Assembly (NCBI GenBank): GCA_964597445.1
Contig: CAZQXO010000023.1
Coordinates: 1-32,679 of the forward strand
Source of the DNA: UBA10649 sp964597445
Lineage (GTDB): Bacteria > Actinomycetota > Actinomycetes > S36-B12
Reading direction: 5' to 3'
Length of the DNA stretch: 32,679 nucleotides
Made by a program: the position numbers and the translations under genes. A model generated the notes under the pieces. The model ran no database searches and was not told where the DNA came from. It was given only the letters and a program-made list of their open reading frames with translations. Positions 9,618 through 18,190 of the stretch are shown piece after piece (the first letter of the stretch is position 1; the number at the start of each line of letters is the position of its first letter).

Positions 9618-9660
9618 GCGCCGCATCGGCGCGGGCGGGCCCCCACCGGAGCACCCGCCC
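9618..9660 (-). terminator. Two adjacent GC-rich hairpins between manA and ahcY
   Basis: Downstream of the manA stop, the minus strand shows a 7-bp stem (GGGCGGG/CCCGCCC, bases 9660-9654 with 9639-9633, 14-nt loop). It is followed at once by a perfect 6-bp stem GCGCCG-ATG-CGGCGC (9632-9618). There is no U-tract. Such hairpins often serve as factor-assisted or 'I-shaped' terminators in actinobacteria; they could instead be part of the ahcY leader. I looked for the SAH riboswitch core here and did not find it. Confidence 0.4.
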
Positions 9661-9678
9661 ACGGGAGGCCCCCTCGAG

Positions 9679-10809
9679 TCAGTACTCGTGCCGCGCGACG
9701 TCCCAGCGCTCGTGGACGAACTCCACCTGGCGCGCCGTGGACTGGACGATCGCCACCAGTCCCTCGGCCTCGACGTGGCTGTCGGGATCGTCCGAGGAGA
9801 TGACGGCGGCGGTTCCCGGGGTCAGGGTGATCTCGCCGAACTCCGAGCGGACCCGCGCGGTGCCCTCGATGACCAGGAGGATCCGGTAGGCACCCGAGGG
9901 GATGCGCTCCCCGCCCGTGCGCAGCATGCGCACCACGAAAGGCGAGCTGACCGGCCAGATGAGGTCCCCGTGCCGCGTGTCCATGAACTGCGGTGCGAGT
10001 CGATCGTCCAGGGCGGTGAGGGCGTCATCGACGAACACCGGCTTGCCCGTCAGTCCGAGCCGGATGACGTTGTCGGACGAGGTCATGACCTCCAGGCCGA
10101 TGCCCCGGATGTAGCTGTGCGGAACGCCAGCGGGGACGAACACCGCCTGGCCCGGCATCAGGCTGAGGTAGGCGAGCAGTGGGGTGACGAGGGCGCCTCG
10201 ATCATCCGGGTAGAACTCGGCGACGGTCGCATAGGCCGCCACCTGCTCCGCCGGGAGTCCGGCTGATTCCGCGGCACCGGCGAGCAGGGCGATGCGCTCG
10301 GGTGACGAGGCCTCGAGCAGCCCCCGGATGGCGGTCGCGCGATCGCGGGTGCGCACCGCGGCCAGGATCGGCTCGGGGATGCCGGCAGCCTGCAGGATCG
10401 CAGCGGCCTCGCTCTCGGATCGCCATCCCGCGAACGCCTCGAACTCCTCCAGCGCCACGAGCATCTCGGTCTTCTCGAACGGGTCCGAGTACACGACCGC
10501 CGCGTTCGGTTGCTGCTGGTCCTGCCACCCCTGCTCCGCCTGACGGCGCGGCGGGTGGACCTGCACCGACAGCGGACGGGCGGCTGCGAGCAGCTTGACC
10601 AGCAGCGGGATGGCCTCGATGTCGAAGTGATCGGCCAGTAGCTCGCCCGTGGGCCGGCCGCCGGTGTCGACCAGCGGGGACGGACCGCCCGGGTGCACGC
10701 CGAACCACAGCTCCGCCTGCGGTCCACCCGTCGCCTGGCCGGTCCACGGCTGGAGTCCGTCGACGACACCCCAGTCGTAGTCCTTCACCGCACCGCGGAC
10801 GATCAGCAT
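9679..10809 (-). CDS. manA: Mannose-6-phosphate isomerase, class I
   Basis: The enzyme interconverts fructose-6-phosphate and mannose-6-phosphate, the first step towards GDP-mannose. It is a Zn-dependent cupin. Likely metal ligands are Gln83 and His85 in LSVQVHP, Glu115 in EKTEMLVAL and the His in PAGVPHSY. The C-terminal signature SSDNVIRLGLTGK (normally S/T-DNVxRxGLTxK) supports the class. It is somewhat divergent: the usual HPNK is HPPR and the usual NHKPE is FEKTE, though the metal-binding residues are kept. Length is 376 aa. The ATG at 10809 follows the Trm112-like stop by 5 nt, so it is in the same operon as manB. In M. tuberculosis an SIS-domain gene stands between them; it is absent here. 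Confidence 0.92.
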   Translation of the reverse strand: MLIVRGAVKDYDWGVVDGLQPWTGQATGGPQAELWFGVHPGGPSPLVDTGGRPTGELLADHFDIEAIPLLVKLLAAARPLSVQVHPPRRQAEQGWQDQQQPNAAVVYSDPFEKTEMLVALEEFEAFAGWRSESEAAAILQAAGIPEPILAAVRTRDRATAIRGLLEASSPERIALLAGAAESAGLPAEQVAAYATVAEFYPDDRGALVTPLLAYLSLMPGQAVFVPAGVPHSYIRGIGLEVMTSSDNVIRLGLTGKPVFVDDALTALDDRLAPQFMDTRHGDLIWPVSSPFVVRMLRTGGERIPSGAYRILLVIEGTARVRSEFGEITLTPGTAAVISSDDPDSHVEAEGLVAIVQSTARQVEFVHERWDVARHEY

Positions 10810-10814
10810 TCAGA

Positions 10815-11039
10815 TCACGTCCCGCTCTCGCCGGCCTCCGCCGGCTCCCGGCTCTCGTCCAGCAGCAGCACGGGGATTCCGTCCCGCACCTCGAATGACC
10901 GACCGCACACGGTGCACACGATGCGCCCTGTCGTCTCGTCGGGGCGCACAGCGCCGTGCGCCGGGCACGGACAGGCGAGGACCTCCCACAGGTCGGCATC
11001 GAGGCCCAGCGGAGCAGGTCGCTCGTGCGTGGCCGCCAT
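10815..11039 (-). CDS. Trm112-like zinc-binding small protein
   Basis: This 74-residue protein has the Trm112/YcaR layout: a hydrophobic start DADLWEVLACPCPAHG, a second Cys pair in IVCTVCGRSF, and the closing VRDGIPVLLLDE. In eukaryotes Trm112 activates methyltransferases; the bacterial form is thought to be a small Zn-binding partner protein, with its partner here unknown. ATG 11039 lies 1 nt after the manB stop (TGACATG), so it is translationally coupled. A longer in-frame reading to 11174 runs into manB and is not conserved in composition. It is placed between manB and manA, as in related genomes. Confidence 0.85.
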   Translation of the reverse strand: MAATHERPAPLGLDADLWEVLACPCPAHGAVRPDETTGRIVCTVCGRSFEVRDGIPVLLLDESREPAEAGESGT

Positions 11040-11040
11040 G

Positions 11041-12435
11041 TCAGGACGCCGTCCGCATGAGCCCGAGGACCTCATCGCGCACCTGCGCCATGCTGGACTC
11101 ATCGGAGGCCTCGACGTTGAGGCGCAGGAGGGGCTCGGTGTTGCTCGGCCGGACGTTGAACCACCAGCCGTCACCGGTCACCGTCATGCCATCGAAGTCC
11201 TCGATGTCCCGCGCGCGATCGGCGAACGCACGCCGGATGCGATCCGTGGCGGCGGGGACGTCGGCCACCTCGGTGTTGATCTCCCCGCTCATGGCGTAGC
11301 GGTCGAACGGGGCGAGCATGCTCGACAGCGTCGTGCCCTCCGGAGTCTGACCCAGCGCCGCGAGGGCATGCATCGCCGCGAGCATGCCGGAGTCGGCTCG
11401 CCAGAAGTCGCGGAAGTAGAAGTGCCCGGAGTGCTCACCGCCGAACACCGCGCCGGTCTCCGCCATCGTCTGCTTGATGAAGGAGTGGCCCACGCGCGTG
11501 CGCACGGCGGTGCCTCCGTTCTCCTCGATGACCTCGGGGACAGCCTTGGAGGTGATCAGGTTGTGGATCACCGCGCTTCCCGGGTGCCGCGCGAGTTCGC
11601 GCTGGGCGATGAGCGCCGTCAGGGTCGAGGGGCTCACGATGCCGCCCTTCTCGTCGACGACGAAGCAGCGATCCGCATCACCGTCGAAGGCCAGCCCGAT
11701 GTCGGCGCCGACGGCGAGCACCCGCGCTTGGAGATCGCGGAGGTTCTCCGGCTCGATGGGATTGGCCTCGTGGTGGGGGAACGTCCCGTCGAGCTCGAAG
11801 TACATCTCGTCCATGTCGAGCGGCAGGGCCGGGAGTCCAGCCGCGTCGCCCAGGACCGCGGGAACCGTGAACCCGCCCATGCCGTTCCCCGCGTCGACGA
11901 CGACGGAGAGCCGCCGGATCCCCGAGAGGTCGACGAGGTCGCGCAGGAACTCGGCGTAGGCCACCAGGAGGTCCTGCTCGCGCGTCTCGCCCAGGGGCCC
12001 GTCGAAGGACGGAACCCCCTCCTCGATCATGCGGCGGATCTCGCGCAGGCCGGTGTCCTGGCCGACGGGCGCGGCTCCGGCGCGACAGAGCTTGATGCCG
12101 TTGTACTGCGCGGGGTTGTGGCTGGCCGTGAACATCGCCCCGGGCAGTCCCAGGCTGCCGGAGGCGAAGTAGAGGCCGTCGGTGCTGGCCAGTCCCATCA
12201 GGACGACATCGCACCCCTGCTCCCGGACACCCTCGGCGAAGCTCGCCACGAGGTCGGGCCCCGAGGGGCGCATGTCATGGCCCACCACGACGGCACCCGG
12301 GCCGCCGTCGCGGGCGGCCGCCCCGATCACACGGACGAAGGCCCCCCCGACCGCATGGGCGAGATTCTCGTCGAGCTGGTCCGGGTACACGCCACGGACG
12401 TCATAGGCCTTGATGATCTGATCGAGGTTGCGCAC
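11041..12435 (-). CDS. manB: Phosphomannomutase / phosphoglucomutase
   Basis: This alpha-D-phosphohexomutase moves phosphate between C6 and C1 of mannose (often also glucose), giving mannose-1-phosphate for GDP-mannose. Domain markers in order: KAYDVRGVYPDQL at the N-terminus, the catalytic phosphoserine loop MFTASHNPAQYNGIK, the Mg-binding loop FDGDADRCFVVD, the sugar loop GEHSGHFYFRD, and the phosphate-binding loop VRPSNTEPLLRL near the C-terminus. Length 464 aa is usual. The start is GTG 12435; no strong Shine-Dalgarno is seen, but the family begins at this point. It comes 51 nt after DUF3499 and is coupled to the Trm112-like gene. It corresponds to M. tuberculosis Rv3257c (also called manB or pmmA). 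Confidence 0.95.
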   Translation of the reverse strand: MRNLDQIIKAYDVRGVYPDQLDENLAHAVGGAFVRVIGAAARDGGPGAVVVGHDMRPSGPDLVASFAEGVREQGCDVVLMGLASTDGLYFASGSLGLPGAMFTASHNPAQYNGIKLCRAGAAPVGQDTGLREIRRMIEEGVPSFDGPLGETREQDLLVAYAEFLRDLVDLSGIRRLSVVVDAGNGMGGFTVPAVLGDAAGLPALPLDMDEMYFELDGTFPHHEANPIEPENLRDLQARVLAVGADIGLAFDGDADRCFVVDEKGGIVSPSTLTALIAQRELARHPGSAVIHNLITSKAVPEVIEENGGTAVRTRVGHSFIKQTMAETGAVFGGEHSGHFYFRDFWRADSGMLAAMHALAALGQTPEGTTLSSMLAPFDRYAMSGEINTEVADVPAATDRIRRAFADRARDIEDFDGMTVTGDGWWFNVRPSNTEPLLRLNVEASDESSMAQVRDEVLGLMRTAS

Positions 12436-12486
12436 CCGGCAAGGCTATCGGCCGCAGGAGGAGCGTGACGGCTCGGCCGCAGGACG

Positions 12487-12921
12487 TCAGTGGTCCAGAT
12501 CGCGGAAGAGCATGTCGTCGTCCGCGTCGAGGACGTCGACCGGCTCCTGCACGCTGGTGAGCACGCGGAGGTGCCCCTTGCGTGCCACCTCGACCGAGCC
12601 GACGGGGACCTCGGTCGGCAGCGGCGCTCCCGGCTCGTACCGGGGTCGGGCCGCCTCGCGCACGGCATTGGCCAGGGCCTCGAGGTCGTCGCTGGACGGC
12701 TTGAGGGAGTCCGGGTCCGGCGAGATGCGCACGACCTCCCAGCCCTTCGGGGCCGTGAGCCGCTCACTGTGCATCTGGCAGAGGTCGTAGCAGTGCGGCT
12801 CGGCGTAGGTCGCGAGAGGGCCGACCACCGCGGTCGAGTCCGCGTAGACGTACGTGAGGGTCGACACGGCAGGGCCGTTGCATGAGGGCTTGGAACACCG
12901 ACGACGACTCACGCTCGGCAC
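12487..12921 (-). CDS. DUF3499 family protein
   Basis: The 144-residue product matches the actinobacterial DUF3499 family, whose function is unknown. Seen features: an N-terminal Cys-containing RRRCSKPSCNGPA, then VSTLTYVYADSTAVVGPL, followed by AEPHCYDLCQMHSERLTAP and GWEVVRI. The Cys/His spacing (CxxxxC then HCxxxC and MH) suggests a small zinc-binding domain. The C-terminal half is acidic and variable. Start is GTG 12921, or GTG 12912 (VSRRRCS). It is downstream of the 34-bp repeat array and upstream of manB, the usual neighbour in actinobacteria (as Rv3258c). In mycobacteria a zincin-like metallopeptidase gene is adjacent; it is missing here. Confidence 0.9.
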   Translation of the reverse strand: MPSVSRRRCSKPSCNGPAVSTLTYVYADSTAVVGPLATYAEPHCYDLCQMHSERLTAPKGWEVVRISPDPDSLKPSSDDLEALANAVREAARPRYEPGAPLPTEVPVGSVEVARKGHLRVLTSVQEPVDVLDADDDMLFRDLDH

Positions 12922-12963
12922 GCTAGTGCTTTCGGGGTGTGGGGCCGGGGCGGCACGCCGGTC

Positions 12964-13077
12964 GGAGGGAGTTCGCGAGAACTCCGACCCGGGGAACGGA
13001 GGGAGTTCGCGAGAACTCCGACCCGGGGAACGGAGGGAGTTCGCGAGAACTCCGACCCGGGGAACGGAGGGAGTTCG
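12964..13077. repeat. 34-bp tandem repeat, three full units plus a 12-bp partial, each holding a 7-bp hairpin
   Basis: Units begin at 12964, 12998, 13032 and 13066 (partial); the three full units are identical by eye. Each contains GGAGTTC-GCGA-GAACTCC, a perfect 7-bp stem with a GNRA-type GCGA tetraloop on the plus strand (TCGC on the minus strand). Because GAACTCC of one unit can also pair with GGAGTTC of the next, several folds compete. The array starts directly at the DUF5719 stop codon and ends ~43 bp before the DUF3499 start; both genes are on the minus strand. A unit of 34 is not a multiple of three, and no gene reads through it. It may act as a reinforced terminator, RNA stabiliser or a REP-like mobile repeat. 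Confidence 0.93.
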
Positions 13078-14712
13078 TCAGCGCAGGGCGACGGCGGGGT
13101 CCTGCACCGCGGTCGGGACCACGACCTCGGTGCGCAGGGACGGCCACGGATACCCGGTGACCAGGTCGCCGAAGCGGGACTTCTCCCGGAGCCGATGCGC
13201 CACGACCACCGGGCCCGACCCGTCGACGGGGGTGACCACAGCCGAGTACCACGCGACCCCGTCGGGGGGATTCACGCGGACCCATCGCAGGGAGCCCGCC
13301 GGGACGGTGATGCGACGCACGCCGGTGGGCTCCGCCGCCTCTCGCCCCGGACGGAACGGCAGGAGGGAGAGCTCGACGGTGGCCGCGGTCTCCGGCGCCG
13401 TGATGCCGATGCGCAGCTCGGTGGCCGAGCGCACCGGAAGCCCGGAGACGGCGGCCGGGGCGGTGTGCGGCTGGGCGCCGGCGCTGAACGACGTCTCGTT
13501 GCCGAAGAACTGGCGCATCCCGGCGACGATGGGAACGTCCGAGGTGAGCTCGAGCGTGGCCGGCTGCCGATTCAGGATGGGGGCCATGTCGATCGCGACG
13601 ACGGAGTCCGCCGGTACGTCGACCCGGGCACGATCGGCCGGGACGTAACTTCCCTCCTCGGTGATGACACGCACCGACACCACCGCGTCCTCGTCACCGG
13701 GGGCCGCGAGGGAGAGCACGCGTGCTCCCTCGCCGTTGATCACGCCCGGCACGAGCACCCGGGTCGAGGGAGCCGCCGCCTGGGGAACCCAGTCGCTGCC
13801 GATGTTGGTGAGACCGGACCGCTGCTCGTCGTCGACGGCGGCCCCGACGCGTCCCGTTCGCGCGATCACCTCGACGGCCGTGGCGCTGACGCCCGGCGCG
13901 AGGACATCGAGCCGCACGACGAGCCGATCCTGTCCCGCGATGACCAGTCCGCGGCCCGCCGGCGCCTCGATGACACCCTCCGGCCCCCGGATGATGACGT
14001 CGACGATGGCCGATGTCTCGTCCGGGTTCACGAGGACGATGCGCGTCTGGCGTCCGGCGATGGCGCCGCCTCCGACGAACCAGAACTGCGATGCCGCCGG
14101 CGCGCACGACGTGCTGGCCAGGCTGCGTCCGGCCCCGCCCGGATCGCGCCCCCATTGGTCGGCGATCAGGCCCGGGGCCAGGGAGTCCTCGCCGAAGGCC
14201 TCGATGGGCGGCAGCTGCGTCGCGCCGAAGGCCTCGATCTGGGCCTGGCCCCCGGGAACTCGGATCCGCGCCTCGGCGCTGGACTTGCCGGGCAGGGTGC
14301 GCAGTCCTGCTGCTCCGTCACCGGCCTGCTGCCCGGGCTGGCCGGGGATGACAGCGGCCGTCACACGCACGCCGAGGTCCGAGGCTGCGCCCGGCTCGGG
14401 GCACAGCAGCACGGTGGATCCGATCGGCTCGATCGTGACGGCGCCCTCGGTCACCTCCGGCATCGGGCGCTGCGCCAGGGTGGCCAAGAGGGTCGCCCCT
14501 GCCGCGCCCACGACCGCGATGAGGAGCCAGCGGCCGGAGATCAGCACCGGCTCGGCGCCCTCGCGTCGACGCCGCGGGCGACGGGCCCGGGAGGCCCGCT
14601 CCTCCGCACCACTCGGCTCGGGGGAATCAGCCGCCGAGGGAGTCGACGGGGCGCGACGCGTGCGGCGCGTCTCGCCCTCCAGCCGGATGCGTCGCGAGGA
14701 GCGGCCGATCAT
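13078..14712 (-). CDS. DUF5719 family membrane-anchored extracytoplasmic protein
   Basis: The 544-residue protein has a long basic, disordered N-terminus (~1-58, rich in Arg, Ser and Pro), one TM helix at ~59-80 (WLLIAVVGAAGATLLATLA) and a large outer region. That region looks all-beta: repeated TRVLVPGVINGEG-, VRVITEEGSYVP- and VDVPADSVVAIDM-like strands, as in DUF5719 proteins. Function is unknown. It overlaps the upstream GT2 gene by ATGA (14712-14709), so the pair is translated together. I infer a partner role, for example helping the membrane glycosyltransferase on the outer face. The DUF5719 call rests on neighbourhood and general layout more than on a short motif. Confidence 0.8.
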   Translation of the reverse strand: MIGRSSRRIRLEGETRRTRRAPSTPSAADSPEPSGAEERASRARRPRRRREGAEPVLISGRWLLIAVVGAAGATLLATLAQRPMPEVTEGAVTIEPIGSTVLLCPEPGAASDLGVRVTAAVIPGQPGQQAGDGAAGLRTLPGKSSAEARIRVPGGQAQIEAFGATQLPPIEAFGEDSLAPGLIADQWGRDPGGAGRSLASTSCAPAASQFWFVGGGAIAGRQTRIVLVNPDETSAIVDVIIRGPEGVIEAPAGRGLVIAGQDRLVVRLDVLAPGVSATAVEVIARTGRVGAAVDDEQRSGLTNIGSDWVPQAAAPSTRVLVPGVINGEGARVLSLAAPGDEDAVVSVRVITEEGSYVPADRARVDVPADSVVAIDMAPILNRQPATLELTSDVPIVAGMRQFFGNETSFSAGAQPHTAPAAVSGLPVRSATELRIGITAPETAATVELSLLPFRPGREAAEPTGVRRITVPAGSLRWVRVNPPDGVAWYSAVVTPVDGSGPVVVAHRLREKSRFGDLVTGYPWPSLRTEVVVPTAVQDPAVALR

Positions 14713-17700
14713 GGCGTGACCTCCGTCGCGAGCGGGGACGCGGCGGCACGCCCGTCCTCATCGGCGTCCGGGTCCGGATCCTCGCGTCGGCGCTCAGGAA
14801 GGGCGAGAACGACCAGCGCGAGGAAGACGATGAGCTGCAGCAGCATCCATCGACTGCGGTCACTGCCGTCGAATCGCACCTCGACCGTGGGCGCACCCTC
14901 CGGCACGACGAAGGCCTGCGACCAGTCGAGAAGTCCCGCCACCGTGGCGGGGGTCAGTGCCGTGGTGGCGCCCTGGGCGTCGACGAGCGTCGCCGTCCAG
15001 CCGGCGTCAGCGGACGCACCGATCACCATCGCGCGGTCGCCCGACCCCTCCGGCAGGGCCTGGCTCAGGTAGGGATCCGCCGTCACGGTCCCGTCGGGGG
15101 CGACGCCCATCGGGACCTGACGCCCGGACTCCACCACCCGGGCACGCGTGGTGACGCCCGCGACGCGCCACAGCACTTCGCCCCCGGAACTGGACAGTCG
15201 GCGCAGGCCCGGCTCGCCATCCAGCGTCGGGATGAGGTCCGGGGAACTTCCGGGCGCGAGCAGCACGTACCGCACGCCGTAGCCGGAGAGCGCGTCCACC
15301 TCATCGCCCCCGCGGCCGGACGCCATGGCGGCGACGTAGGGGTCCAGTGCCTGCCACGCCGACTCGGGCGGTCCCATCTCCGCATCGCCGAGTGTCGGAC
15401 CGGTGCCGTTCACGAGCGTGTACTCGACCCGTCCAGCCACATCCGTCGTGAGCATGAGGGTGCGGGGTGCCTGCGCACTGATCGCGTCCGCCGCGACGAA
15501 GGCGGGGAGCGGCGACGGGGGTGCCTTGCGCAGGTCCGTCGGCAGTCCGATCGCGAACCACACCGCCGTCATCGACGGCGCCAGGACGGCGGCCAGCGCC
15601 ACGACGAGGGCGACCGGCTGGCTCCAGGTGAAGCTCGTGCCGATGAACCGGTCGCGCAGTCCGTGGACGCCTACGGCGGCCATGGCGATCAGGGCCAGGC
15701 CCATGACCAGCGTCGCCTGACCGGGCCACGGCCGCACCGGGTCTGCGGCGCCCGGCGGCACCACCAGGAGGACGGACTGCAGCAGTCCCACCAGCAGGGC
15801 GAGGCCGGCCAGCACCGCGAACCGGCCGGTGATGGCGATGCTGTCGCGACGCAGCAGGGCCGCCAGCCCGGCGACGACAATGCCGGCCGCGATCCATGCC
15901 GGGGTCATGCCGAGGCCCCCGGGGTGGAGGAGGAGAACCTGCCAGGGCTCGACCTCGCCCGAGACGAGCCCGCCGCCGGCCACCCCGGGTTCGAGTACGA
16001 GCAGCACCGGGTTCGTCAGCAGGTGGGCCGACCAGGGCAGGAGCAGCACGAGGGGAATGAGCAGGGCCAGCGCGAACCGGCCGAGGACGGCGCGCCCCGC
16101 CGCACGACGCGCGAGCAGCACCGCGGACACCGCGCCGGCGATCAGCAGCACGAGCCACACGGCCGGGGCGACGGCGAGGACGACGGCGAGCAGCAGGGCG
16201 GTGCCGGCAGCACGGCGGAAGGTCCCCCGAGGCGAGCTGATCCGGACGAGCGAGCGGAGGGCGAACGGGAGCGCCACCGCGAGGATCGTGGTGCCCAGTC
16301 GCCCCGACGCCACAGCGCCGGTCATCGCGGGGAGGAGGGCGTAGGCCGCCGAGGCCCACACGCGGATCCACGGCTGCGGCACGAGCCCGCGGAGGGTGAT
16401 GTACGCCGCGAGACCGGCCAGCGGGATGCCGAGCAGCAGCACGACCGACACGGCGGCCGGTGCGCTGCCGAGAAGCACCACGGCGAGCGCCGTCAGCACT
16501 GCGAGGTAGGGAGGGGACGGGGTCGTCGAGCCGGGGCCCACGTCGTGCCACGCCGACAGGTACGTCTGCCACAGGTCACCGGCGCCGGGAGGCGGGGGCA
16601 GCAGCGCACCGCCGTGCAGGACGCCCTCGCCGAACCACAGTCCCCGGGTGCCGATGACGGCCGCGAGGGTCAGCAGCGCCGCCAGGAGGAAGGCGGGGGC
16701 GGTCAGGATCCGACGCAGCAGACTGGAGGAACCATCGGCCAGGAAGTCGGCGTCCTCTCCGACCGGCCCGCTCTCCAGCGCGCTCACCGATGCGGACGGG
16801 GTTGCGGAGGAGCTGGTCGTCGCGACTCCGGCCACCGTCTCCCACACCTGGCGCACCTGGGAGCCGACCGACGGACGCAGCGGACGCACGACGCTCGCCG
16901 GCAGGGTCGTCGTGCGCCGGATCAACGCCCGCGAGGAGCGGACGCGACTGGGGTGCAGGGCCAGGGAGAGGACGGCCGCCACCTCATCGCGCGCGGCAGC
17001 GACGTCCTTGCCGAGCAGGTACACGAGGGATCGCGCGAGACTGCCGAGCAGGAGGCGCAGTGCGACGACGGGCGCGACCACCGGACTCGCCTGCGCCAGC
17101 AGGACGTGGACCGCGGCCTCGCGGTCGGCCCGGTGCGGCCGCGGGGCAAGGTCATCCGCCCGGCGGCCGTGCGCGGACGCCTCGCGGTGGTGCACGACCG
17201 CATCGGTCGCCACGAGCACCCGCTCCCCCGCCCGGTGCGCACGCCAGCAGAAGTCCAAGTCGTCGCGGAACAGCGGGAGGGAGGGGTCGAAGCCCTCGAG
17301 CCGGTCCCACACGTCGCGTCGCACGAGCATGCCCGCCGAGCTCACCGCCAGGACGTCGCGCGTTCCGTCGTGCTGGCCCTGGTCGTGCTCGCGCCGCTCC
17401 AGCCCGGTGACCCGCCGCCCTGACCCGGTGATCGTGACGCCGGCCTCGAGCAGGAGCCGCCGGTCATGCCAACCGAGGATCTTGGGCCCGAGCACCGTCG
17501 CGGATGGATGATCATCGGCGGTGTCGAGAAGTCGCGCGAGGCAGTTCTCGTCCGGAGCGCTGTCATCGTGCAGGAGCCAGACCCACGCCACCTCGTCCTC
17601 GCCCGTGACAGCGTCGATGCCGTCCGACGCTGCAGGCACGGCCGCCAGTCCCGACGCCACCGCAGCCCCGAAGCCCGACGTCGCGGGCGCGTCGACCAGG

Positions 17701-18122
17701 GCGTCGAGATGGGCGGCAGAGGCCAGAAGGGCGCGCGTGCCATCGGACGATCCGGAGTCGACCCCCACCACGAGATCCGGTCGCCGGCGCTGCTGGGCGA
17801 CGGTGGTGAGGACCGCCGGGAGCCACACCTCGCCGTCGTGGCCCACGATGACCGCGGTCACATGGTGGTGCCGACGAGGCAGCAGGGACGGCTCCGCATC
17901 GGAGTCGTCCTCCTCCCACGTGAACCACTCGGAGGCCGACCCATCCGGGGGATCCGTCGGACCCGCATCGACCACGACCACCGACGCGACGTCCTCCCGC
18001 GCGTCCGGTGCATCCGTGACGTCCTCGGCTCGGGATTCCGGGTCGGGCGCCTCGTTCGGATCGGCCGACCACGGCTCCTCGGACGCCCGGACGACGTCAG
18101 GCTCCCGCTCGTGATCGGTCAC
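14709..18122 (-). CDS. Giant family-2 glycosyltransferase with a multi-spanning membrane region
   Basis: About 1138 residues. After an acidic, disordered N-terminus (~1-80) comes a GT2 domain (~85-330): VTAVIVGHDGEVWLPAVLTT, nucleotide-binding VGVDSGSSDGT, a DxD-like LLHDDSAP, and the acceptor-side FRDDLDFCWRAHRAGE. Residues ~470-860 hold some ten or more hydrophobic helices (for example FLLAALLTLAAVIGTRG and LVGLLQSVLLVVPP), and the C-terminal ~240 residues are extracytoplasmic with a final TM. The enzyme probably transfers a sugar onto a lipid-linked or envelope acceptor at the membrane; donor and product are unknown. GTG 18122 is preferred because AGGG sits 8 nt upstream; GTG 18131 is an alternative three codons earlier. 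It follows whiB2 by 68 nt and is coupled to DUF5719. This gene order is common in actinobacteria. Confidence 0.88.
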   Translation of the reverse strand: MTDHEREPDVVRASEEPWSADPNEAPDPESRAEDVTDAPDAREDVASVVVVDAGPTDPPDGSASEWFTWEEDDSDAEPSLLPRRHHHVTAVIVGHDGEVWLPAVLTTVAQQRRRPDLVVGVDSGSSDGTRALLASAAHLDALVDAPATSGFGAAVASGLAAVPAASDGIDAVTGEDEVAWVWLLHDDSAPDENCLARLLDTADDHPSATVLGPKILGWHDRRLLLEAGVTITGSGRRVTGLERREHDQGQHDGTRDVLAVSSAGMLVRRDVWDRLEGFDPSLPLFRDDLDFCWRAHRAGERVLVATDAVVHHREASAHGRRADDLAPRPHRADREAAVHVLLAQASPVVAPVVALRLLLGSLARSLVYLLGKDVAAARDEVAAVLSLALHPSRVRSSRALIRRTTTLPASVVRPLRPSVGSQVRQVWETVAGVATTSSSATPSASVSALESGPVGEDADFLADGSSSLLRRILTAPAFLLAALLTLAAVIGTRGLWFGEGVLHGGALLPPPPGAGDLWQTYLSAWHDVGPGSTTPSPPYLAVLTALAVVLLGSAPAAVSVVLLLGIPLAGLAAYITLRGLVPQPWIRVWASAAYALLPAMTGAVASGRLGTTILAVALPFALRSLVRISSPRGTFRRAAGTALLLAVVLAVAPAVWLVLLIAGAVSAVLLARRAAGRAVLGRFALALLIPLVLLLPWSAHLLTNPVLLVLEPGVAGGGLVSGEVEPWQVLLLHPGGLGMTPAWIAAGIVVAGLAALLRRDSIAITGRFAVLAGLALLVGLLQSVLLVVPPGAADPVRPWPGQATLVMGLALIAMAAVGVHGLRDRFIGTSFTWSQPVALVVALAAVLAPSMTAVWFAIGLPTDLRKAPPSPLPAFVAADAISAQAPRTLMLTTDVAGRVEYTLVNGTGPTLGDAEMGPPESAWQALDPYVAAMASGRGGDEVDALSGYGVRYVLLAPGSSPDLIPTLDGEPGLRRLSSSGGEVLWRVAGVTTRARVVESGRQVPMGVAPDGTVTADPYLSQALPEGSGDRAMVIGASADAGWTATLVDAQGATTALTPATVAGLLDWSQAFVVPEGAPTVEVRFDGSDRSRWMLLQLIVFLALVVLALPERRREDPDPDADEDGRAAASPLATEVTP

Positions 18123-18190
18123 GCTCAGCACCCTACGTCGTGATCGCGAACCCCCGGGTCAGGGACACCGACGGCTCCCCGACGGACGCG

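Noticed and set aside
9481..9678. SAH or SAM riboswitch upstream of ahcY
   Set aside because: The conserved core of the SAH riboswitch (GAGGAGCGCTGC with its partner segment) could not be found on the coding strand; only simple hairpins are present.
12964..13077. CRISPR array
   Set aside because: Units are directly adjacent 34-mers with no unique spacers.
12937..15072. 711-codon plus-strand frame running through the repeat array and DUF5719
   Set aside because: It reads antisense to DUF5719 and takes the repeat in three successive frames, which gives different peptides per unit; no family resemblance.
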